64,000 nt of DNA from assembly GCA_027625915.1 (NCBI GenBank), contig JANTQA010000008.1, forward strand, positions 8,602,501 to 8,666,500, read 5' to 3'. Positions within the stretch are counted from its first letter, which is position 1. Each line of letters begins with the position of its first letter. The DNA comes from Anaeramoeba flamelloides. Lineage: Eukaryota > Metamonada > Anaeramoebidae. Of this stretch, positions 36,493 to 48,161 are shown piece after piece. The notes below the pieces were generated by a model. It was not told the DNA's origin, did no database searches, and saw only the letters and a list, made by a program, of their open reading frames with translations. A program made the position numbers and the translations under genes.

Positions 36493-36693
36493 TACAACCA
36501 GTTTCAAATTTTAGATACAAACTTTCGACCAAATTCATAGTACAAAAAAATCTCAAATTAAAACACATTTATTTGGATTTTTTTTTTTTTACAAATTATT
36601 TTACTAAATTCTAAATTTTGTGCCTTAATTTGAGATTTTTCTTGTACCTTATATTTATTTGAAGTTTGTGCTTTAAAAGCGGAACCGACTCTA
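36493..36693. mobile_element. TA-flanked MITE, family A copy 5 (diverged)
   Basis: The left end TACAACCAGTTTCAAATTTT and the right end on the minus strand TAGAGTCGGTTCCGCTTTTA are recognisable but more diverged than copies 1-4. The centre TTTACTAAATTCTAAATTTT is shared. It appears older than the other copies. Confidence 0.75.
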
Positions 36694-37162
36694 AAAATAT
36701 TGATCTTGAAAACCACTCTTATAGAAATTTTCTCAAAATAATAAAACAAACATAGTATCATATACCTTATTTCCAAATACAAAATCTCTTTGTTTATCAA
36801 AATAAATTCCACTTGAAAAAATATCCCAAAAAAGGATGGAAAAAATATTTCCTTTGATTTGTTATTCTTTTGACAAATAATACCGAGTTCAAATATACAT
36901 ACAGTATTTGACTTCCCGAAAAAAAAATATACAAACCATCTTAAGGCCAAACCAATTGAATACTTTAATTAAATAAAAAATACGAATTCGTTAGTTTTTA
37001 TAAAATATTGAAAATTTAATAATAAATTTTTTCTTTCTTAATTTTTTAAGATAATAGAGTATTATAAATAGTACTTTTTTTGATTTTATGACCTATCTAA
37101 ATTTTGAAATCCGATAAAAATATTGACAAACAGACAAGTTAAAAATAATTTGCAAGGCACAA
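36694..37162. other. AT-rich intergenic, nothing recognised
   Basis: A minus-strand open frame runs from 36950 into the MITE at 36493-36693. It is explained by the MITE and A/T bias and is not called. Confidence 0.45.
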
Positions 37163-37741
37163 CATATAAAATATTTCCAAGTAATACCGTTAAACCTATT
37201 TTAAAATATATTTATTAAACCCAAACTTCAAAAAATTATTTAAAAATACGAAATAATCAACTACCATTTATCGATTCTTTATTACAATTCATTTTTTTTA
37301 TTATATTATTTTACATGATAAAAATTATTAAATTTCTGACCTCAATTTTATATGTTATTTTTTTGGCAATTGGTGTTTATCTTTTCATTTTTGACGAAAA
37401 AAATCTTTTCCTAACTTTTTTAATACCAGAAAAAAATTTAATAGAATTTAAAGAATATAACTGTATTTTATTGTTTAAAAAATCATTTGTAACCTTTTCC
37501 ATATTTCCAGTTTTTTATTGAAATTGATCGTGCGTTGTTTTCACCAAAAAAGTGCTTATTTGTTTTCTTCATTTTTAAGAAATCTCCTGAACATATTTTG
37601 AAATACATATCTTAGTCATTTATTCAATGAATTTTAATATTAAATTTAATTTGGGTATCGCCAATTAACGAATAAATCCACTAAAAAAAGATGGTTTTTT
37701 ATCAAATGTAAAAAAAACAAAAACCCTTACTTTTTTGGAAT

Positions 37742-37749
<8 letters not shown>
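37163..37749. mobile_element. Family P element, copy 1 (inverted partner of P2)
   Basis: The inverted ends are TATAAAATATTTCCAAGTAA at the left and, on the minus strand, TATATAAGGTAATTCCAAAA at the right. The body is the reverse complement of 37784-38374. For example ACTACCATTTATCGATTCTT (about 37260) and GAAATTGATCGTGCGTTGTT (about 37520) both recur inverted in P2. The short open frame at 37315-37521 lies in this non-coding element. Confidence 0.75.

Positions 37750-37786
<37 letters not shown>
37746..37786. repeat. (TA)n microsatellite at the P1/P2 junction
   Basis: About 20 TA units form the exact centre of the large P1/P2 palindrome. Confidence 0.95.
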
Positions 37787-37794
<8 letters not shown>

Positions 37795-38374
37795 CCAAAA
37801 AAGTGGGGCATTTTTTTTTACCTTTCATAAAAAATAGTCTTTGTTAGTGGTAGTATTCATTAATTGATGATACCAAATTAAGTTTAATATTAATACCAAT
37901 TGAATAAATGGCTAAGGTATTTATTTTAAAATAAGTTGGATGGAATATTTTCAAAAAATGAAAAAAAAATCCATACTTTTTTTGGTGAAAACAACTCACG
38001 ATCAATTTCAATAAAAAACTGGAAATATGGAAAAGGTTACAAATGATTTTTTAAACAATAAAATACAGTTATATGTTTTCAATTCTATTTGAAAATTTGT
38101 TGTGATTAAAAAAGGTATGAAAACGGGTTTTTCAAACAAAAAGAAAATAATAAACGCCAATTTTAGCACCTAAAAAATATCAGATAAAATCGAGATCAGA
38201 AAATTTAATATCTTTTATTTAAGTAATACAATACTAAGAAACGAATTGAATTATTATCAAGAATCGATAAATGGTAGTTAATGATTTTGGATGTTTAAAT
38301 GCTTTTTTATAGATTGTGTTTAAAAGCTATATTTTAAAATAAATTTGCCCCACTTTATTGGAAATAGCTTATAT
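37784..38374. mobile_element. Family P element, copy 2
   Basis: The left end is TATAAGGTATTTCCAAAAAA then GTGGGGCA. The right end on the minus strand is TATAAGCTATTTCCAATAAA then GTGGGGCA. Arms of about 30 bp. Body inverted relative to P1. TA-rich borders suggest a TA-targeting family. Non-coding. Confidence 0.75.
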
Positions 38375-38760
38375 ATAGGACCAATTTAATTTCAAGTGAA
38401 TCAAGATTCGATGAATTCTGATTGGTTAAATTGTAATTTGGCAACATAAAATTCATAAAATTTACATTTTTTTCACTTTTAGAAAATTTACATTTTACCC
38501 CCTTTCCTACCACATTATTGATTAGGATGCAAATTAACATCTTGTAGCACATTGGAATATAATAAAACCAATTCACCACTTTAACAATTCTCAACCATTG
38601 TCTTTTTTTTTTTTTTTTTTTTTTTTTTTGAGATATAATTAAAAAGATTTAGTTGTATTTTCTTTTTCAAAAAACTTGGGTAAACAAAATACGCCCTTAA
38701 AAAGTTGCTTCAAACGAAGTTAGAATAAATAATAAATAAAATATTGGAATAAAATATATT

Positions 38761-39230
38761 GTAGGAAAATAATACCGGGTAAGATTTTTAATTGCGAGTA
38801 TTAGGAAAATTGTTGTTTAACATCTTTAATTTCCAATCACATACTTTTTATAAATAACCATTTTTTTTTTTTTTTTATGAATCGTTGTTAATAAACCTAC
38901 CTAAAGTTCATTTAAGTGTGGGTGTTAATAGAATAACCAAATAATTGTTTGAAATTTTGGGTAGATCTACATTTTTTTGAAAACAATCAAGTTTGATAGA
39001 GATTTACTCGAATATTGACAATTATAATTTTTATTCTGGTTTTTTAACTGTTTGGATGGTGTATTGGAAAAGGGCAATTTCATTAGTGATCATTCTAATA
39101 AGTGGGTGAGTGGCAATTTTTAAAAAGTTTGATTCTTAAAAAAAAAGGATTTGATTTCAAATAAATGAAATTATACAATAATTTTCCTAATATTCACAAT
39201 TAACAATCTTATCAGTTATTTCTTAAACAA
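38761..39230. mobile_element. TA-flanked mariner-like MITE, family M copy 2
   Basis: Same orientation as copy 1 (23228-23700). Shared blocks include TTTTTAATTG(T/C)GAGTATTAG, ATAAACCTACCTAAAGT and ATCATTCTAATAAGTGGG. Its terminal repeats are more decayed than those of copy 1. Confidence 0.7.
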
Positions 39231-40948
39231 CTATTAATAGCTTTTGACGGAAAATTTTATGTAAAAAATCCATTACAAAAGAGTTTTTCAAGCCAAAGTT
39301 AATTTTTTTTTTTTGGGATTTCAAACTGGAAAAAACAATTGTAAAAAAATATTTAGAATGACTTGGGGACTTATTTAGTGTATAAATATTTGTAATAAAA
39401 ATTATCAAATATCAAAATAAAATATTTGTTTAAAATTTTAGGTTGATTGGATCACATAAAAATTGTGAAAATTTCCCTTTATTTTATTTTATTTTTTATT
39501 TTTTTTGGGAAAGTAAATTCTTGGTATGTTATTATGATTATTGGAGGTTCAATGTAAATTCCACATAGTCTATGTATTAAATTCCACTACCTTTCAATAA
39601 AATAAACTTAAATCTGTATATTTCATGATAGTATTAATTTTATGTTCATTTTTCAAACTATTTTTATTCAAAAATTTATTGATTGTGATTTATCTCTTTT
39701 TATGAATTATTTATAATTATTAACCTTTAATTATCATAAATAAGGCTCAACCAATAAAATGGACAATATTTGTAATTTTTTTACCTCTATTTATTTATTA
39801 AAAATAAACTTCAAAATTTATTGTTGATTTTTTTTTTTTATCTTTCTCTAACATCTATTTAAATAGTATCCAAATATCTTGAATTTATAAAATTATTATT
39901 ATTATTATTAATTACAGTATGAAACATATTCAATGTTTTTAAAAGAGAATAATATGAAGTGACTAAATTTTAGACTCCAAATTCTTAGAATTCTAAGATA
40001 TAAAAAAAATAGAAATGATTTGAACATAATTTAGTCAACTTGGGATTTCGGAAGTGTTCTGCTTGACTGATAAATTAAATATAGTTTAGTTTTTGATCAA
40101 GAATTCCCATTTTTTTATTATGAAATATTTTTATGGGGTAGTATGAAGTTCCTTGCTATTTTTTACTTTGGGCAATGAAAACACAATTAAAGAAAATTTC
40201 TTTTTTTTCCCTCAGTTAAAATAATAATAATAACTCGGTTTTTCTAGAATTCACAAGAAATGAGGAAAAACCATTAGTTTTCAGAATAAACAATAAATTA
40301 AGAAAATCCTAGAATACACCTCAAACTTCAAATTTAGCATTTATTATTTTTACACTGATGAATTTAGGTTTTTTTTAGTTTAATTAAATCTTTTGAATTC
40401 TGATTAATTTAATTGTTTTTTTGTAGTTCAAAATTTATTAATTTTTTCAAATAAAGAGGAGATAAATATATTTTTTTATCTGAATTTAAATGTACTTTTA
40501 TTAATTTAAATTTTTGTATTTTCAATTTTTTAAATTCTATTTTTTGTTAAAAAGATTATTAGTGTTTCTGTTTATTTTTTATATTACATAATATACGAAC
40601 AAATCCAAATGTTTAAACAATTTGCATTTTTATACCCTTATTTAAAAAATTCAATATCCTTGAGTTAATTGGTGTACTATAATATCGGTAAATAATCTAA
40701 TTTTTATATCTTTGTGAAAAGAATTGCTATTAAAAGATTATTAATAGTTATTATATTCTTTATGTTTTTTTTGAAAATAAAACAACAAGTATAAATTTAT
40801 CTTTATAAATTCCAAAATAATAACTTGATTTCACATCTTATGTTATAATTTTTTTGTCTTTCTTAGACTTTAATCCAAATTGAATGATAATTTTAAATAT
40901 TGAATTTAATTATTGTTTTAAATAAATACTTCTTTTTTTAAAATTAGC
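39231..40948. other. AT-rich intergenic, nothing recognised
   Basis: A/T runs and short microsatellite-like ATT repeats (about 39892-39910). No gene or repeat pair recognised. Confidence 0.45.
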
Positions 40949-41482
40949 TCTAAGGACTAAGTCCCCACCCTTCAGAGTGATGGGCTATTATACTATATTT
41001 CTGTAACTTCTCAAAAAGTATTTACATTCTGAAAAAAATGGACAAAAAAAAAAAACTTTTTTTGTTATCTTAACCTTTTCTTGAAGACTTTTTTTCCTTT
41101 CTTTTCAATCAAAAGGAAAATTGAAAATAACAAACAATTATAATTGGAAAAAATGTTTTTTGGGGGTTTTCAAGTGCTAGTTCAAATTTGAGAACATTTC
41201 AAACTTTTAAAGGAAAATATAAAAAAAAAATTCCAGAACAGCCCGAGGAATTACTGTGAGTTCAGAAAGTTGAAATCAAAATTCTAAAATATTAAAAACA
41301 AATTTTGGCACGATCTTTCAAGGCAAAAATTGTGAAAATCGGTAAAAATTGGTAAAAATTTCACATTTTTTTCTCGAATAAATTATCAGAGTGTAAATAT
41401 TACAGAGATTATGAAACTTCAGACAGGGTTATTTTTTTTATACATTATTTCACCCTTTTAACCTGAAAACATAATCCTTAAA
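40949..41482. mobile_element. TTAA-flanked MITE-like element, family E copy 2 (empty of G)
   Basis: Reverse complement of copy 1 (18183-18908). The left end here is CTAAGGACTAAGTCCCCACC and the right end on the minus strand is TTAAGGATTATGTTTTCAGG. Shared internal blocks include AACTCACAGTAATTCCTC and GTGAAATAATGTATAAAAAA (minus strand). It lacks the G insertion present in E1. Confidence 0.8.
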
Positions 41483-41915
41483 CCAAACTTTTAAACAGTT
41501 ACCAATTTTAAAAAATATGAAAATTTCTTTTTGATAAAAAACTTGGTAGAAACAAATTCCCTTTCTCACAGATAAAATATATAATTAAAAAATCCCTAAC
41601 ATCTTCTTTACCAAACCGACAAAACACTTAATCTTTGGAACTTCTTTCTTCATTAACAGCAAAAAAGTTGAATAATAATTATTTTTTGAGTTTCAATCTC
41701 TTGGATTAATATTCTCTCATCACTACAATTTCTTTGTGGAAGAATTTTGAGAATAACACTTTCGTGATTTAAAATGAAAATGAAAATGAAAACTAAAACC
41801 AAAATTTTATTTAAAAACAGATCAGATTCGTTGTTTTTCCAATAGGTGAATGTTAATTATTTTTTAAATTTGAATTTTTTCAAATTTAAATATTCAAATG
41901 AAATTTTGAAAGAAT

Positions 41916-42516
41916 TTAGTTATCTTCTTCTTCTTCTTCTTCTACTTGTTCTTTTTTTTTCCAAGAATAAAGTCTGGCTCCTTTTGGTAAAACTGGGCCA
42001 CCAGCAATTTGTTCAATTAACTCAGCAAGAGCCCAATAAAATGAGATGAAAGAAATGAATAAGAGGAAAATTCCTGCTGGTTTTGGACCGTACACGTTGA
42101 AGAATTGGAGAATTAAGACAAACAAAAGTAATTGGATCATGAGCATATCAAAAAATAGAACTTTGTTTAATTGTAATGAGACTAACAGTGGAGCAATGTT
42201 GAAGATAAAGTATCCAATAAGACACATTGAAATATGATATTCACCCTTTTTAATGGCTTCTTCAGATCCAAATTTAAAGGCATACTGTGCGAATCCAAGA
42301 GCAACCCAAAGACACGAGTACATCTATTATTAAAAAAGAATTCCAAGTGCAATAAAGTAAAAAAAGGAAAAGAAAAAGAAAAAAAAAAAAAATATTTAAT
42401 AACGATCGCATTCGGGTTGAACAAAATTTTCATTATTTTGGAAGTGAAAGGATTTTGAGAAAGAAAGTTGGGTGAACAAAAAGAAAAGAAAAAAAAAAAA
42501 AAAATAAAAAGTATCA

Positions 42517-42548
<32 letters not shown>

Positions 42549-42806
42549 AAAAAATCGAAAAAAAAAAAAAAAAAATAAACAAAAAAAAAAAAGAAAATTA
42601 AAAAAAAAAAAGAAAACAAACCAAAAAAACTGTTGATCCAAAAAGGTTCTTTTTAAATGCGTCAACAATACCCGCAATAAACATCATGAACCCCATTAAG
42701 AAAATAACCCAAGGAATTTGTAAAGCTTTAGATTGTGAGACATTAAAGAAAGGAAATTATGAATTGGTAAGATTAGATCGAAAAATAAAAAGTAAACCAA
42801 ACTCCA

Positions 42807-42844
<38 letters not shown>

Positions 42845-43149
42845 GAAATTTGTGTTTACATAAAAAACTTAAAACAATAATAATAGGAATTATAGTTACC
42901 TGTTGAAGCTGGTGTGATTCCAAAATGGGCAAAAGACAACATTAAACAGCCAATAGCCAATGCGCTCATTCCGATTGGAGAAGGCTCAGCGAGAGTTGAT
43001 GGCTTTGCTACAATTTCAACTAACATTTTTTCTGGGAAATCGATTTTTGATGGTGGGATTACAATATGTTGTTGATTGTTTTCATCACCAATATCAGAAT
43101 CGCTGTTTTGATCAACTAAATTGACTTCAGAATCGCTTGAGTTGGACAT
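41916..43149 (-). CDS. GPR1/FUN34/YaaH (SatP-type) acetate/succinate transporter family protein
   Basis: Three minus-strand exons: 43149-42900, 42725-42631 and 42323-41916 (phases 1 and 0), giving 250 aa. An acidic cytosolic N-terminus of about 50 residues precedes AEPSPIGMSALAIGCLMLSF, the family's NPAPLGL-type entry into helix 1. Exon 2 encodes ALQIPWVIFLMGFMMFIAGI then FKKNLFGST, the usual N(T)FG(A)T block. Exon 3 encodes helices 3-6 (MYSCLWVALGFAQYAFKFGS; MCLIGYFIFNIAPLLVSL; MLMIQLLLFVLILQFF) and the family-like GGPVLPKG, ending in an acidic tail EEEEEEDN. Six membrane helices and length match the family (about 200-280 aa). Members move acetate or succinate, often as acids or channels; substrate here is inferred. 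The introns are filled with poly-A/T. In anaerobic protists acetate is a common end product, which would suit an export role. Confidence 0.87.
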
Positions 43150-44062
43150 TCTTTTGTTTGATTTTATTTAGTTAGGGTATTTTGTAAAAGAACAAAAATA
43201 AAAAAATGATAATTTTTCGCCAAAATTATATTGTGGATTATTGAATTGAGAGAAACAACCTCTAACTGATTTTAATTAACACAGCTAATAAATAAATTTA
43301 CTAACAATTGAACTGTTTTTTGGAGGGTGAGGGGTAGGAAGTTGTGTTTTTGACAAGTATTTGTCAGCTCTACTCTTCAAAATTGTGAAAAAGTTTTCAC
43401 ATCATTTTCATTGTCCTTACCCAAGTTTTCAAAGTGACAGATTCGTGATATAAGTATTTCCTTATTTGTCGATACTATTTTATTGTGTTTGATATTTTAG
43501 GTGAACTTGTAACTCTTTAAAAAAGAAAAGAAAATAATAGTCTTTGAAGAATAATTCAGAATAATTTTTTAACCTAATTTTTGTCTTATTTTTTCAAATA
43601 TTGACCACAAACCAAAACCTATTTTTTTAACAAAACCCTATTTAAAAAAGATGAAATATGGGAAAAGGAGACATAGATTTTTTAGATTTTGTTCATCAAA
43701 CACAATAAGGTTGACCATCTCAGAAACTGGAAAAAAGATTATCTTTTGTTGGGTGTAAGGGTTTGTTATTTTGGTTATTAGTTTATCGATCTTGGGCCTG
43801 GTATTGATTTTGAAAGATGTTCGAAAGTAGTTAAAAAAGTAATGTATTTTTTTATTTTTTCCGAAATCCTTATTGGAGAGTGTAAGATAAAGGGGTTGGA
43901 TGGCATTTAATAAAAAATGCTAATTTTCACTGAAGAACTAGATCTCTTGCTTTCACTTTTTCTTCCTTTTATAGATATAGACCATAAACTACAACCTATC
44001 TTTTTGAAAAAACCCTATTTAAAAAAGAAAAATATAGAAAATCAAGTGAAAAAATTTTTTTA
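43150..44062. other. Intergenic upstream of the acetate-transporter gene
   Basis: Likely promoter region in its first hundred bases. Two related stretches, about 43593-43660 and 43976-44030, share ACCATAAACTACAACCTAT-like and AACCCTATTTAAAAAAGA words and are probably relics of one dispersed repeat. No gene seen. Confidence 0.45.
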
Positions 44063-44260
44063 TACTGTCAGTTCCACTTTTAAGACCCAAACTTTCAACG
44101 AAATTTAAGGCACACAAAAAAATCTCAAAAGAAAGCACATTTTTTGGATTTTTTTTTTCAAATTATTTCACATGAATTTGAATTTTGTGCCTCAAATATG
44201 GAATTTTTTGTGCCTTAAATTTTGTTCAAAGTTTGGGTCTTAAAAGTGGAACTCATTGTA
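44063..44260. mobile_element. TA-flanked MITE, family A copy 6
   Basis: The left end is TACTGTCAGTTCCACTTTTA. The right end on the minus strand is TACAATGAGTTCCACTTTTA. Arms include CAAACTTTCAACGAAATTTA. The centre is diverged from copies 2-5. Confidence 0.85.
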
Positions 44261-45283
44261 ATAGCTTGAAATAAAACCGAATCCACAAGAAAATTATTTC
44301 AATTGACAACCTTAAAAACCAAAATAAATTTCAAAATAACTAGTAAATTTATTGCTCTACACTCTTCAATTCCGATTTCGGAAAAAATAAAAAAATACAT
44401 TATATTTCTAATTGCTCTCGTACATCGTACAAAATCAATATCAGGCCAACGTTAGATTATCGAAGAACCACATAACCTACCTTTATACACAGTGCATGGT
44501 ACCCCAACTTCTAGAGATTGTTAAACTCTAATCAATTGGAGATCTTGTTCAGAATTAAAATTGGAATTTTTACGGATAGAACATATAATCGCCTCGTAAT
44601 CTACAACTCAAATACCACAACTTAAATGTTAGGATTTTGTATTTAACAATTAAATTTTTTTTTACTTTAATTTTTATTTTTTGGATATAGCCTTATTAAA
44701 ATAATATGTATAGACTTGAAGAATACAAGTTTAAAATTCAAAGATATATATTTTTTTTTTAACAAAACTTTAACATTAAATGATTAAATAAAACATTCAA
44801 GAAACAACAAGTACATATTATTTTGATTTCTTTAAAGTTATATTATTTAAAAAGAAATTTTTACAATTAAGTTTTCAATCAAAAAATTTCCTCAAAAAAT
44901 AGAGAAAATTGCACTACATGATCATAAAAAAATTATTGTCAAAAAAAAAAAATTAAAGATTTACTAATTTTTGACTTTTTGATAATCTCACTTATATTAA
45001 ACAAAATTGGTTAATAAAAGATCTTGGATCAAAAATTATTTTTCGAGGTATTTAATAATTAAAGTTCTATTTTCTATGGTTCTATTGAAATTTTTTTCTA
45101 ATTTAATAATAAAAAATTTGAATAATTTTTTTTTCATATTTAAGATGCTATAATCATACATTTTTGAACCATTTTATATATAATAAATATCTTTCAAATG
45201 GATAAACATGTATTTTGACTGTTAAAAATTATTTATTAATTTAAAATAGAAAGAATAGTTTATTTTTGAAATTTCTGCATGGT
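44261..45283. other. Intergenic with a GC-richer island
   Basis: 44395-44640 is clearly less AT-rich than its surroundings, yet shows no long open frame and no tRNA- or rRNA-like signature that I can identify. The rest is AT-rich filler. Confidence 0.45.
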
Positions 45284-45710
45284 TTTCCAGAATTTAAAAT
45301 ATTTGAGTAAAATATAGATTTTACCCTATTCTTTCGAATTCTGGAAAATTCTTGTTAGCTTTTCATGAGTTTTCTGTTTATTAGGACAATCAATAAAATT
45401 TACTAATAAAACAGAAAATCCCAAGAAAAGAGTATTTAGGTTTTTTTTTTAATTTAAGAAACAAACTTAAAATTTCAGAAATTTTCAGCTTATTTCTTAA
45501 ATTAAAAAAACACATAGACACTTAAAGGCACTTGGCGGACACATTCCGTTAGGATTTTTTTTTAATTTTTGAACTAAATAGAAGAATATATAAAATTTTG
45601 AATAATTTCAAAAAGTAACATAAAATGTACCTTAGGTTTTCCAGAATTTAAAAGAATTGAGTAAACTTTTGATTTACTATATTCTGTTGAATTCTGGTAA
45701 ACCCAGACCT
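45284..45710. repeat. Cluster of short palindromes, family Q
   Basis: Two palindromic units of about 68 bp, 45284-45352 and 45640-45708, begin TTTTCCAGAATTTAAAA and end GAATTCTGG(A/T)AAA. Between them are inverted AATTTAAGAAA/TTTCTTAAATT arms (about 45440-45515). The same two modules recur together at 63408-63640. Confidence 0.65.
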
Positions 45711-46162
45711 TTGAACGACACATTTGTTAGGGTTTTCATAATTCAAAAATCTAGAGTTAAAATCTGTTTGCTTTTACACATTTCTTTCAAGCCCCAAAAA
45801 CCCAGGAAACATCAATAATCATTCTAAGGATTTTTTTCTCTATTTCAGTTTTATTAGATGCGTACAGCAGTTTTTAAACCTATTCTTTATTATCTATCAA
45901 AGTAAATATTTCCCAGTTGAATTAAACTACAATTCACCATTCAGTTTATTTGAAATTTTTTACCCCAAAAAATACCTTTTTTTATTGACTAGAAACATTA
46001 CAAAAGTGGTTATACTAACAAAAATATATACAATAGTCTTCATGAATTTTAAGTTCTGAAATTTTGATTATATTGTGAATATACTAAATTATTATGATTA
46101 AAGATTAACGAAATTAGTATTTCTGTCAATATATTGTTTTCAATTTTATTTTCTCAGGTTAT
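45711..46162. other. AT-rich intergenic, nothing recognised
   Basis: No gene, RNA gene or repeat pair recognised. Confidence 0.4.
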
Positions 46163-46539
46163 TATAGTGTGAATATTAATGCTGCAAAAAATAGAGTTTT
46201 TAAAATTATAGAGATAAATAAAGAGTTCCTACATTACTTCAAATTTAGGCCATAGTAAACCAAAAACCCTTTTAATTACTTTCGAACTCAAATGTATTTT
46301 CAAGATATAAAATCGTAAGGTTAACACTAAAACTTTGTTTGTAAAAAGTTTTTTTCCTAAAAATTGAAAGATTGGTGTTCAACAAACAAATTTTAGATTA
46401 AAATTCTTATTCGTATATTAAGATAATCAGATATTATATTTACTATTATCAAAATTTGAATAAATTTACTGAACTCTTTATTTATATCGAAATATACAAT
46501 AAATCTATTTTTTCCAACATTTATATTTACACTAGTGTA
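46163..46539. mobile_element. TA-flanked MITE, family F copy 2 (intact, empty of A)
   Basis: The left end TATAGTGTGAATATTAATG and the right end on the minus strand TACACTAGTGTAAATATAAA are inverted. Internal blocks match F1 (ATATAAAATCGT, TTGAAAGATTGGTGTT, GATATTATATTTACTATTA). Length 377 bp. Confidence 0.75.
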
Positions 46540-47398
46540 TGTGATCGTCTACAACCAACACAAATAAACTAATTTTTAATAAAATTTCACTAACTTTCTA
46601 TTGTTATTGCAATTGGGCATGTATAGTTTTATTCGATATTTAAATCAAAAAAAATTTCTATTTTTATAAGCAAATCATTTTATCAAATTTTGATTTTATT
46701 CTGTTATAATTTTTTCTTTTTTTTTATTTATATTTTTGGAGATATTTTTTTATTACAAATCCAAGTTGAAAAAATATCATGCCTCCAAAAATACTAATAA
46801 AAATTCAAAAGAAAGAAACCAATAGAATGTTTTTTAAAATGAAAATAATTATCAAAAAAACAAAAAAAATCTTTCTAATCATATATCAATGAAATTCAAA
46901 TAATAAAAAATCTGTAATTTTCATTTCAAAACAGGAATTCAACTTTTTTTTCGTTTTTATTTGTATTTTTTTTTTTCATTTTTGAAAATATAAAGCTTTT
47001 ATACTATTATAATTTTTAAAACGAGATTTGTTGATAAGATTTAATAATTTATTATTCTTGAAAATAAAATATTATTTTATTTTTCCTATTTATTATTTTG
47101 GGTGAACCACAGTTTTAGAAAGGCGGGTTATCTATCTTTCATGATTAACATTATGAATTCATTAGTTACATTGTATTTTAATTCGAAAATTTTGATCAGT
47201 ACACCCTAATGTGTTCTTCAAAAACTTGAATATAATGTAAATTTTTTTTAAAAAAAAATATTCTCAATAATTTAAAATTTAAATTTTCATTTTTGAATTT
47301 CTTGGGTTCTTTTCACAAATAAAACACTGAGTGAAATTTTAATTTCAAAGTTTCAATATCTTCTTTAAGTCAAAAAATTCTTTTTTTTAGTCATTATT
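46540..47398. other. AT-rich intergenic, nothing recognised
   Basis: No gene or repeat pair recognised. A/T runs dominate. Confidence 0.4.
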
Positions 47399-47569
47399 TA
47401 CTGGTATTTGAATTGTAAATTTGAAAAAGTTTCACTTCCTTTTCAATTTCCTTTTTCAAAGAGGCCATTTAAATTACAATCTAGTTCTTTTGGAAATCAA
47501 TTAATAAAAGAAAAATATAGTAAATTAAGTGAAAAGTCTTTCCCATTTAGAATTCAAATACCAGTGTTA
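47399..47569. mobile_element. TA-flanked MITE, family H copy 1
   Basis: The ends TACTGGTATTTGAATT and, on the minus strand, TAACACTGGTATTTGAATTC are inverted. Copy 2 lies 286 bp downstream. About 170 bp. The short open frame at 47408-47593 is made of this element and is not a gene. Confidence 0.7.
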
Positions 47570-47639
47570 ATTAATTGTTTTACAAATTGTTAAATATATC
47601 TACTTCCTCCTAAAAATTAAAAAATAAAAAAAAAAATAT

Positions 47640-47855
47640 ACAATTTGTTGTTAAATAAATGGAACAAAATTTTCATTCACTTTATGAAAATAAGGTTTTA
47701 GAAACATGTAATATTACAATTTGTTAATTTTTAAATCCAGTTTAAATTATTTAATTCACTTTTTCGAATTGGGTATTTTGTTGATTTATTATAATTCTTT
47801 AATATTTTTTTGGAAAGCAGACTGAAAATTTAGGATCTTTTTATTTTTCAATTAA
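47640..47855. mobile_element. TA-flanked MITE, family G copy 2
   Basis: Starts near AAATAAATGGAACAAAATTT then TCATTCAC, and ends ...GAAAATTTAGGATCTTTTTA then TTTTTCAATTA. It matches 18525-18735 and 52541-52760. Its right edge abuts family H copy 2. Confidence 0.6.
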
Positions 47856-48028
47856 TAGTGGTGTTTGAATTCTAAATGGGAAAAATTTCAACTTCATTTT
47901 CAATTTATTTTACAATAGAATAACAACAAGTTTCAATCTTTTCTTCTGAGAGAACCCTTTTGATCAAAGAGAAATATAGAAAAGGAAGTGAAAATTTTGT
48001 CCTATTTATAATTCAAATACCAGTAGTA
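47855..48028. mobile_element. TA-flanked MITE, family H copy 2
   Basis: The left end is TAGTGGTGTTTGAATTC and the right end on the minus strand is TACTACTGGTATTTGAATTA. Same length and orientation as copy 1, sharing CACTTC(C/A)TTTTCAATTT and AAGAGAAATATAGAAAA-like blocks. Confidence 0.7.
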
Positions 48029-48161
48029 AAAACCCAAAACCCACAAAACCGAATCAAAGTGAGTTGTAATAAATTATAAACATTCAATTTTAAATTAAAA
48101 TCACAAGAAAAAGAATGATTTTCTTCAAAACACTTGAAAAAATCACTTGACTTTTATAAAG

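Noticed and set aside
37315-37521. Hydrophobic 68-codon frame resembling a membrane peptide
   Set aside because: It is the body of element P1; P2 carries the same DNA without keeping the frame.
42182-42932. Phenylalanine- and lysine-rich open frames on both strands
   Set aside because: Produced by A/T runs in the introns of the transporter gene.
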